From assembly GCA_021799915.1 (NCBI GenBank), contig JAJYZN010000080.1, positions 1 through 11,727 on the forward strand: a stretch of 11,727 bases of DNA, given 5' to 3'. The DNA is from Actinomycetes bacterium. GTDB lineage: Bacteria; Actinomycetota; Acidimicrobiia; Acidimicrobiales; RAAP-2. The notes under the pieces were generated by a model, which had not been told where the DNA came from, searched no databases, and worked only from the letters and a program-made list of their open reading frames with translations. How positions within the stretch are numbered: position 1 is the first letter of the stretch; every line of letters begins with the position of its first letter. This document shows, one piece after another, positions 7,037 through 11,727 of this stretch. The position numbers and the translations under genes were made by a program.

Positions 7037-8668
7037 TTAGGATCTGGTAGAGGCTGGAGGGGAGACCGGGATCGACTGGGCGAAATGAAAGTAGTCGTCG
7101 GGATCCACCGAAGTCTTCACTCGCTGCAAGCGCGCCAGGTTGGCTCCGTAGTAGGCCACCTCCCAGTCGACCAACGTCGGATCGATGTAGTTCACGTACG
7201 CTCCCTTTGCGTACGGACCGATGCCGGACTCAGTCGCTGCGAGCCAGGCGGTGGCATCGGCGATGGTGGCGGCCGACGCGCTCTGGGACCAGCTCACGCT
7301 GTACTGGAGGCCGGCGAGGGCGTCACGGTGCACGAATGCCGTGGATCCGGGAGCAACGGAGTGGATCACCCCGCCGTAGGCATCGAAGACCATTCCACCC
7401 CCGACGCCGGGAATTTCGTTCGCCAGTGCCTCGACGGCGCGCACCATCACTGTCACCCCGGTCCCGCCGGGTGGCCCGGTGAGGTAGGTGGACTTGGCCG
7501 CGAACGCCGAGCGGCTCAGGGTGCCGGCCGGGTTCTGGGTCGGAAGGTGGCACTCGGCGACGGTGGACCCTTCGCACCCGGCCTCGATGAGCATCGCCTT
7601 CATGTAGGGCTCGGGTCCCACGAAGCGGAACGAGGGTGTCGACCCCACGGCCGAGACGAGCGGCTGGAGGAGGCCGGAAAGCGTTGCCGCTTGACCGCAG
7701 TACACACCGGTGACCCGTAACGAGAGCGGTGTAGCGCCACCCGCCGCTCCGGCGGAGAGCAGCTGGCAGTTCGCCCAGAGCTCGGGAGGGGTGGAGGGAA
7801 GCCATGCCAGCCACTCACCCAGGACGGTGGACGCGGCGGACCAGGGCCACTCCAACGTGAAGAGGGCGAGCGGTGGGATCGGGTCGACCTGGAAGGTGAA
7901 CGACGTGACAATCCCGAAGTTCCCCCCGCCTCCACCCCGGCAGGCCCAGTACAGATCCTGGTTCGTCCCGGCATCGGCGGTGACCAGACGGTCGTCGGCG
8001 GTGACCAGCTGGACCGATTCCAAGTGGTCGCAGGTGAGGCCGAAACGTCGGCTGACCACGCCGACCCCGCCGCCCAGCGCCAACCCGGCGATGCCCACCG
8101 TCGGGCACGATCCTCCCGGGACCAAGAGCCCGTGCTGGGCGAGTGTGCTGTACACGTCGATGAGCCGGGCGCCGGCACCGATCACCGCTGTCGACCCGCC
8201 GGGCTGCAGCGACACGGCCGACATCGAGGTCACGTCGACCACCCGACCGGTGGTGGACGAGTAGCCCCCGTAGCTGTGACCACCCGACCGAGCGGCCACC
8301 GGGACGCCATGGGAACGGGCGAACCCCACACACCGCTGCACGTCGGAGGGCGACTGGCAGTAGGCGATCGCCGCCGGGGTGATGGTGTCGAAGCGTTCGT
8401 TGTAGAGCTCCCGGTCCACGTCGAAGGCCGCGTCCGAGGGGAGGACCAGTCTGCCGTTCAGCGAACGGGCCAAGTCTGTCCACGGGGGTGGCTCGGACGG
8501 CGTCGTGAGTTTCCGGGTGTCCGGTGCCCTCTTCCCAGGGTTCGTGGTGGGACCGTTTCGCCGTGATGGCGTCGAACTGCACGCCGCGGCCACCGACCCC
8601 AGGCCGGCCACTGAACCGAGGACCGTGGCCGTCGCACCGGCTCGGCGCATGAATTCCCGCCGGCTCAT
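7037..8668 (-). CDS. Tat-exported FAD-linked oxidoreductase, berberine-bridge-enzyme-like
   Basis: A 543-residue flavoprotein oxidase or dehydrogenase of the PCMH/BBE family. The N-terminus MSRREFMRRAG with Arg3-Arg4 and a hydrophobic stretch to AAAC (about 12-30) is a Tat signal, so the enzyme is folded with FAD inside and exported. FAD-domain motifs are RSGGHSYGGYSS (128-139), where His131 is the first covalent flavin link, and GGSCPTVGIAGLALGGGVG (185-203), where Cys188 is the second; this predicts bicovalent FAD. The BBE C-terminal block YVNYIDPTLVDW...YYGANLARL (from 491) is complete. Substrates of relatives are sugars, alcohols or alkaloids; here unknown. I chose ATG 8666-8668 because it puts the twin arginines at residues 3-4. 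In-frame GTG at 8686 and TTG at 8800 are alternatives; the TTG would overlap the upstream stop as TTGA but add 44 residues before the signal. Confidence 0.9.
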   Translation of the reverse strand: MSRREFMRRAGATATVLGSVAGLGSVAAACSSTPSRRNGPTTNPGKRAPDTRKLTTPSEPPPWTDLARSLNGRLVLPSDAAFDVDRELYNERFDTITPAAIAYCQSPSDVQRCVGFARSHGVPVAARSGGHSYGGYSSTTGRVVDVTSMSAVSLQPGGSTAVIGAGARLIDVYSTLAQHGLLVPGGSCPTVGIAGLALGGGVGVVSRRFGLTCDHLESVQLVTADDRLVTADAGTNQDLYWACRGGGGGNFGIVTSFTFQVDPIPPLALFTLEWPWSAASTVLGEWLAWLPSTPPELWANCQLLSAGAAGGATPLSLRVTGVYCGQAATLSGLLQPLVSAVGSTPSFRFVGPEPYMKAMLIEAGCEGSTVAECHLPTQNPAGTLSRSAFAAKSTYLTGPPGGTGVTVMVRAVEALANEIPGVGGGMVFDAYGGVIHSVAPGSTAFVHRDALAGLQYSVSWSQSASAATIADATAWLAATESGIGPYAKGAYVNYIDPTLVDWEVAYYGANLARLQRVKTSVDPDDYFHFAQSIPVSPPASTRS

Positions 8669-8796
8669 CGTGGTTGGATCGACCACCGAGTCGACGCTAC
8701 CGGAGACGGTGGCTCCACCCCCGACCTCACCGCCTGGGACCGGAAGTTCAGCCGTCAGGTCTCCGAGCCACCGGCCTCGGGCGTCAGCGCTCCGGC

Positions 8797-9597
8797 TCAA
8801 CCGGGGTTGACGATCGTCGCGTAGCCGGTCGCATGGGGAGGTGCCTTCACGGTGACCTTCTCGCCGAACTTACTGAACTCGATGACCGCCTTCTCGCTTC
8901 CCTTGGAAGCCGACGCCTCGACCACGTAGGGAGTGCCGGTGGCGGCGACGTAGAGGGTGGTCGTCTGAGTGATGCCGCCGGTGGTCACTGCGCCGGTGAG
9001 CGGGATCGCCCTTTGGCCCGAGACCGTCGTGGGCGCTCCTTTACGGATGGCGCCACTTCCAGCCGGGTAGAGCTGGGTAGTGAAGCGGAACGGTTCGAAG
9101 AACTGCGACAGGGAGGTGAAGTCCGCCTCGCCCACCGGCGCGTCCAGCCACCTGTCGCTGAGAGCGGCCGCGTGCAGCGGATCGCCGTTCTTCTCCCAGA
9201 ATGCCAACCCGGCGTAGAGGTACAACGTCGAGCCCGACTTCACGATCGTGATCGACGTCCCACGCTCCGAGAAGATGCCCTTGCCGTTACCCGCCCCCGT
9301 CACGTCGAGGGCGAAGGTCACGCCGACGCCGGCGGCGGTGATCGCACCGCGTACATGCATGCCGTGGACGTGGGCTTGGGCGGCGGTCGCCGCGGCCAGG
9401 ATCTGGCGGGGCGTCTGGTCGATGACGGGTCGGGCAGCTGATGCGGATGGGGATTGGCTGGACGCCCCGGGAGATCGCTGGCCACCCGTCGACGAGAGCG
9501 CCAGCCCGCCGAGGGCGGCGCCGACCAGCACCACCACGGCCGCGGCAACGAGCAGGAGCCGTTTGCGGCGAGTGGAAGGGGAAGTCCGGTTCGGCAT
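8797..9597 (-). CDS. Membrane-anchored LppX/LprAFG-like protein
   Basis: A 266-residue protein with a basic N-terminus (RRKR, 10-13), one hydrophobic span (about 14-35), a Ser/Pro/Gln linker (about 36-58) and a globular domain. Segments such as GKGIFSERGTSITIVKSGSTLYLYAG, LSDRWLDAP and DFTSLSQFFEPF resemble the LppX/LprAFG lipoproteins of actinobacteria, which have a LolA-like fold with a lipid-binding cavity. Unlike those, it has no lipobox Cys after the hydrophobic span, so it is more likely held by an uncleaved anchor or cut by signal peptidase I. Lipid carriage is inferred from family. The start ATG 9595-9597 has GAGGGAGAG at 9607-9615; an upstream in-frame GTG at 9624 lacks a site. It lies 37 bases after the DDN gene and just before the Tat oxidoreductase. 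Confidence 0.75.
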   Translation of the reverse strand: MPNRTSPSTRRKRLLLVAAAVVVLVGAALGGLALSSTGGQRSPGASSQSPSASAARPVIDQTPRQILAAATAAQAHVHGMHVRGAITAAGVGVTFALDVTGAGNGKGIFSERGTSITIVKSGSTLYLYAGLAFWEKNGDPLHAAALSDRWLDAPVGEADFTSLSQFFEPFRFTTQLYPAGSGAIRKGAPTTVSGQRAIPLTGAVTTGGITQTTTLYVAATGTPYVVEASASKGSEKAVIEFSKFGEKVTVKAPPHATGYATIVNPG

Positions 9598-9606
9598 GGT
9601 GAGATT

Positions 9607-9615
9607 CTCTCCCTC
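9607..9615 (-). promoter_or_regulatory. Ribosome-binding site of the LppX-like gene
   Basis: GAGGGAGAG on the minus strand is 9 bases before ATG 9595-9597. It favours this start over the in-frame GTG at 9622-9624, which has no purine-rich site. Confidence 0.55.
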
Positions 9616-9634
9616 AGGTGGCACGGCAGGTGGT

Positions 9635-10078
9635 TCAGGTGGGGGTGAGGCGGACCACGGGGATCTCGCGATCGGTCAGAGTCCGGTAGTGGCCCCATCC
9701 GGCGTAGTGGTCGACGAGCCGGGGCCAGAGGGGCGCCGCATCCGGGCCGCGTAGCACGGACGCCTTGACCGGGTTCCTGCGCGGTCCGACCTGGATCCTG
9801 GCCACCGGGTGGGCCTCGAGGTTCAGCAGCCAGCCTGGGGGTTGGTCCCGGCCTCCGTTCGAGCCCACGACGATGACGGCATCCCCGTCGGGCATGTAGA
9901 GGAGGGGGGTGGTCCGCAGCTCACCGGTCCGACGGCCGGTGGTGGTCAGCAGCAGCATGGGTCCGGCGGGGGAGCGGTGACCGATGAACCCGCCGGTCAG
10001 GCGGTAGAGCCGGCGGTGGACCGGGTAGAACCACCGCCCGAACTTCCGATCGAATGCCACTGCCCGCTCCGGGTCCAT
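9635..10078 (-). CDS. F420-dependent DDN-family nitroreductase/quinone reductase
   Basis: A 147-residue protein of the deazaflavin (F420)-dependent nitroreductase family, whose best-known member is Ddn of Mycobacterium tuberculosis. These split-barrel enzymes use reduced F420 to reduce quinones or nitro compounds, usually at the membrane. Family blocks seen are GPMLLLTTTGRRTGELRTTP (39-58), the F420-contacting VVGSNGGRDQPPGWLLNLEAHP (70-91, in outline) and the ending WGHYRTLTDREIPVVRL. The length is typical. The ATG at 10076-10078 is chosen because homology begins there; the frame stays open much further upstream, but that part is the shadow of imuA' on the other strand. It is divergent from imuA' across 54 bases and heads the nine-gene minus-strand run. 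The SOS box centre is about 54 bases upstream, so LexA might affect it too. Confidence 0.9.
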   Translation of the reverse strand: MDPERAVAFDRKFGRWFYPVHRRLYRLTGGFIGHRSPAGPMLLLTTTGRRTGELRTTPLLYMPDGDAVIVVGSNGGRDQPPGWLLNLEAHPVARIQVGPRRNPVKASVLRGPDAAPLWPRLVDHYAGWGHYRTLTDREIPVVRLTPT

Positions 10079-10107
10079 CCCGTGATTCTCGCACCGGCGG
10101 AGGGGGC

Positions 10108-10137
10108 TTGGCTGATGTACGGTAGCGAACATATGTT
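10108..10137 (+). promoter_or_regulatory. Possible promoter of imuA'-imuB
   Basis: TTGGCT (10108-10113) and TATGTT (10132-10137) could be -35 and -10 elements with an 18-base spacer; the -10 would then sit inside the LexA box. An alternative -10 is TACGGT (10118-10123), which would place the transcript start at about the ATG at 10133 and give a leaderless mRNA. The sequence alone does not decide between them. Confidence 0.3.
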
Positions 10138-10139
10138 CG
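10126..10139. promoter_or_regulatory. SOS box (LexA operator)
   Basis: CGAACATATGTTCG is a perfect 14-bp palindrome matching the actinobacterial LexA consensus CGAAC-N4-GTTCG. It lies in the divergent gap between the DDN gene and imuA', and ImuA'/ImuB are classic LexA-controlled mutagenesis genes. The box contains the first possible ATG of imuA' (10133-10135). Confidence 0.92.
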
Positions 10140-10840
10140 TCTATGGGGAGCTCACCTCCGGGGGGGTGGTCGGCACGGTTCGAGGTCACCCCGATCCCCC
10201 TGGTCCCCCGGCACTCGGGGTCCTGGCCGAACGGGCCCGGCCCACCAGCACCAGCCGGACCCGGGTCCTGGTGGTCCACGATCCCCTGGCACCGTGCCTC
10301 CCCGACGGCGGGTTGCGGCGGGGCAGCGTCGTGCGCTGCTCGGGGGAGGGGAGCCTCAGCTTGGCACTGGCCCTGATCGGCCGGATCTCGGGCACCGGTT
10401 CGTGGTGCGGTCTGGTGGGTGTGGGAGACGTCGGAGCCTTGGCGATGGTGGGGTACGGGGTCGATCTGGATCGCCTGGCGGTGATCCACGCCCCCCCGGT
10501 CCCGTGGACCCAGGTGGTCGGGATGCTGCTCGATGGGATGGACGTCGTGGTGGCCAACTCCTCCGGCCGGCCTCGCCCGGCCGCGGCCCGCCAGCTCGTC
10601 GCCCGGGCGCGCCACCGGCACGCCGTCCTGGTGGTCGTCGGCACATCGCCGGCTTGGCCGGCTCCCGCCGACGTGCACCTGCGGGTGACGGACGGTCGTT
10701 GGCAGGGGCTCGGTCGTGGCTTCGGCTCCCTCCAAGCCCGTCGGGTCTCGGTGGTGGTCCAGGGGCACGGGAGCGGGGCCCGACCGGTCGAGCGAGAGCT
10801 GTGGCTCCCCGACGCGGCCGGGCGCGTCGCTCCGGCGTGA
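10133..10840 (+). CDS. imuA': ImuA'-like mutasome accessory protein (RecA-like fold)
   Basis: A 235-residue protein resembling the actinobacterial ImuA' that works with ImuB and DnaE2 in damage-induced mutagenesis. Typical blocks are GGLRRGSVVRCSGEGSLSLALAL (59-81, in outline), GSWCGLVGVGDVGALAMVGYGVDLDRLAVI (89-118, in outline), DGMDVVVANSSGRPRPAAARQLVARAR (from 135) and the end SLQARRVSVVVQGHG...ELWLPDAAGRV. The P-loop position reads CSGEGSLS, without the Lys-Thr/Ser needed for ATP binding, which is usual in this group. The frame runs far upstream into the DDN shadow. ATG 10133 lies inside the SOS box; GTG 10166 is the next sensible start and would give 224 residues with GGGGAG 15 bases ahead. 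Ten bases separate it from imuB. It is probably induced by DNA damage through LexA. Confidence 0.85.
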   Translation: MFVYGELTSGGVVGTVRGHPDPPGPPALGVLAERARPTSTSRTRVLVVHDPLAPCLPDGGLRRGSVVRCSGEGSLSLALALIGRISGTGSWCGLVGVGDVGALAMVGYGVDLDRLAVIHAPPVPWTQVVGMLLDGMDVVVANSSGRPRPAAARQLVARARHRHAVLVVVGTSPAWPAPADVHLRVTDGRWQGLGRGFGSLQARRVSVVVQGHGSGARPVERELWLPDAAGRVAPA

Positions 10841-10843
10841 GGG
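10839..10843 (+). promoter_or_regulatory. Ribosome-binding site of imuB
   Basis: GAGGG overlaps the TGA stop of imuA' (10838-10840) and stands 7 bases before GTG 10851-10853. It fixes the imuB start and suggests coupled translation. It therefore also supports the short N-terminus of this ImuB as real. Confidence 0.7.
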
Positions 10844-10850
10844 TTCGCCC

Positions 10851-11727
10851 GTGGAGCGTCTCCTCCTGGTGATCTGCCCCTCGCTCACCTTCGTCACCGG
10901 GGGGTCTTCGTCGTCCTCTGACGGCGAGGACGGTGGTCACCGCCTCCGCCAGTTCGCCCGTATCGTCGACGTGCTGACCGAGGTGTGCCCGTGGATCGAT
11001 CCCGTCCGTCCGGGCGTCTGCGCGCTGCCGATCCGGGGGCCGTCCCGTTACCTCGGCGGCGAGGGAGCGGTGCTCGACCGGGTCACCGACCTGGTCACGG
11101 CGACGCTCGACCCCGTCGACCCGACGCTCGACCCCGCCGACCCCGTCGACCCGACGCTCAGAGCTGGGGGTCCAGTGCAGCTCGGTGTCGCCGACGGGCT
11201 CTTCGCCGCCGGTCTGGCCGCCCGGTCCGGGATCGTGGTGGCCGAGGGAGGCACCCCAGCCTTCCTCTCGCCGTGGCCCGTGGCGACCCTGGGCACACCC
11301 GTGCTGTCCGAGCTCCTGCCGCGCCTGGGCTTGCACACCCTGGGCCAGTTCGCAGCGGTCCCGGCGCGAGACGTGCTCGCCCGTTTCGGGACCGCCGGGC
11401 TTCGGTACCACCGGTTGGCCCAAGGCGCCGAGGGGGAGCACCCAGGGCACCGGGCCGTGGGGCTCGGGGCCCACCTGGCGGCGCTCCAGCAGGGTCCCGA
11501 GCTGCGGAACCGACAGTCGGGGTTCTGGGGAGAGACCAGCACAGCCGACGTCCGGGCGGCCGGGGTTCTGACCTCCCTCCAGCGACGGTTCGGCCTCGAT
11601 GCGGTGGTGACGGCAGTGGTGAGGGACGGGCGGGAACCGGGTGAGCGGGTCCGCTTCCTCCCCTGGCGACCTGACCGCCCCGGAGACGGCGGGCGGGACC
11701 GCCCCGGAGACGGCGGGCGGGGAGGGC
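10851..11727 (+). CDS. imuB: ImuB-like Y-family polymerase homologue, shortened, 3' end outside window
   Basis: An open frame of 292 codons running off the right edge. ImuB is a catalytically dead Y-family homologue that links ImuA', DnaE2 and the sliding clamp. Recognisable blocks are RLLLVICPSL (3-12), a Ser/Asp/Gly linker (17-29), FARIVDVLTEV...VRPGVCALPIRGPSRYLGGE (36-71), LGVADGLFAAGLAARSG (111-127), FLSPWPVATLG (138-148), the helix-hairpin-helix part LGLHTLGQFAAVPARDVLARFG (159-180), QSGFWG (222-227) at the place of the clamp motif QLPLWG of M. tuberculosis ImuB, and GREPGERVRFLPW (260-272). Compared with the usual layout, about 60 residues near the N-terminus and roughly 90-100 residues between the hairpin and the clamp motif (the little-finger region) are missing. 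The surroundings show no frameshift. Asp-Pro and DRPGDGGR repeats are inserted. GTG start with GAGGG at 7 bases. Confidence 0.82.
   Translation, partial: MERLLLVICPSLTFVTGGSSSSSDGEDGGHRLRQFARIVDVLTEVCPWIDPVRPGVCALPIRGPSRYLGGEGAVLDRVTDLVTATLDPVDPTLDPADPVDPTLRAGGPVQLGVADGLFAAGLAARSGIVVAEGGTPAFLSPWPVATLGTPVLSELLPRLGLHTLGQFAAVPARDVLARFGTAGLRYHRLAQGAEGEHPGHRAVGLGAHLAALQQGPELRNRQSGFWGETSTADVRAAGVLTSLQRRFGLDAVVTAVVRDGREPGERVRFLPWRPDRPGDGGRDRPGDGGRGG
11109..11159 (+). repeat. 21-bp direct repeat with 30-bp period inside imuB
   Basis: A 21-bp unit at 11109-11129 is repeated exactly at 11139-11159. It encodes DPVDPTL twice, giving an Asp-Pro-rich loop (TLDPVDPTLDPADPVDPTL) between the helix that follows RYLGGE and the strand LGVADGL. 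Such a loop is not usual in ImuB. Confidence 0.85.
11514..11531 (+). other. Candidate beta-clamp-binding motif QSGFWG in ImuB
   Basis: Residues 222-227 sit where mycobacterial ImuB carries QLPLWG, followed by an acidic/Ala-rich helix as in the family. Gln1, the hydrophobic-aromatic pair and the Gly are kept, but the second-position Leu is Ser. Binding to the clamp may be weaker; this is inference. Confidence 0.55.
11673..11720 (+). repeat. 24-bp tandem repeat, two copies, near imuB window end
   Basis: Two exact head-to-tail copies (11673-11696 and 11697-11720) encode DRPGDGGR twice, right after the GERVRFLPW block where ImuB proteins normally have a variable Asp/Pro-rich stretch. Further copies may lie beyond the edge. 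Confidence 0.88.

Noticed and set aside
9809..10132. Upstream extension of ImuA'
   Set aside because: It runs antisense through the DDN gene and across the SOS box, so it cannot be part of the damage-induced protein.
10687..10850. Possible longer N-terminus of ImuB in the same frame, overlapping imuA'
   Set aside because: The frame is open, but the encoded residues are a shadow of the ImuA' C-terminus and do not resemble the missing ImuB segment. The GAGGG site points to GTG 10851.
10079..10897. N-terminal extension of the DDN-family protein by about 273 residues
   Set aside because: The extra sequence is antisense to imuA' and has no homology-like blocks; the family domain begins at the ATG at 10078.
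10840..10950. A frameshift hiding the missing ImuB N-terminal segment
   Set aside because: Only about 90 bases separate imuA' from the conserved FARIVDVL block, too few in any frame to encode the roughly 60 missing residues plus what is seen.
10356..11474. A 372-codon minus-strand frame opposite imuA' and imuB
   Set aside because: Arg/Pro/Gly-rich antisense shadow. The plus strand shows clear ImuA'/ImuB blocks and a good ribosome-binding site.

Overview
The window looks like a piece of a GC-rich actinobacterial chromosome, most likely from the class Acidimicrobiia. The evidence is high GC, frequent GTG starts, an F420-dependent (DDN-type) reductase, a LexA box of the actinobacterial type (CGAAC-N4-GTTCG), an ImuA'/ImuB operon, and a surface protein built of GYxLVGADGGVFxFG repeats, a repeat I associate with Acidimicrobiia. 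The class assignment is inferred from family knowledge, not from a search. There is no gene-free stretch longer than about 160 bases, and I saw no tRNA, rRNA, CRISPR array or insertion sequence.

Layout. (a) 1-943, plus strand: the C-terminal part of a secreted or surface protein, an Ig-like segment followed by six repeats. (b) 944-1098: a convergent intergenic gap with two palindromes, one a plausible terminator. (c) 1099-10078, minus strand: one long run of nine genes. In transcription order they are a DDN-family F420-dependent oxidoreductase, a membrane-anchored LppX/LprG-like protein, a Tat-exported berberine-bridge-enzyme-like FAD oxidoreductase, a D12-class adenine DNA methyltransferase, a PPK2 polyphosphate kinase overlapping it by four bases, an RDD-family membrane protein with a proline-rich N-terminus, an amidase-signature hydrolase, a DAD-like cupin and a cytochrome P450 seven bases after it. 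(d) 10079-10132: a short divergent region with a perfect 14-bp SOS box. (e) 10133-11727, plus strand: imuA' followed by imuB, which runs off the right edge.

How the genes work together. The right end is a DNA-damage-inducible mutagenesis operon. In actinobacteria ImuA' and ImuB serve the error-prone polymerase DnaE2, which is not in the window. The cupin and P450 are almost certainly co-transcribed, perhaps with the amidase, and look like a small oxidative catabolic set of unknown substrate. The methyltransferase and PPK2 are translationally coupled, although their functions have no obvious link. The LppX-like protein and the Tat oxidoreductase are adjacent and both act outside the membrane.

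The most notable observation is the ImuB. It has a good ribosome-binding site and a sound reading frame, but compared with the usual ImuB layout it lacks most of the N-terminal polymerase-fold segment and essentially the whole little-finger region. It keeps the middle RGPxRYxGG block, the helix-hairpin-helix region and the clamp-motif region. Aspartate-proline and glycine-rich tandem repeats have been inserted. It may be a slimmed-down, adaptor-only ImuB.
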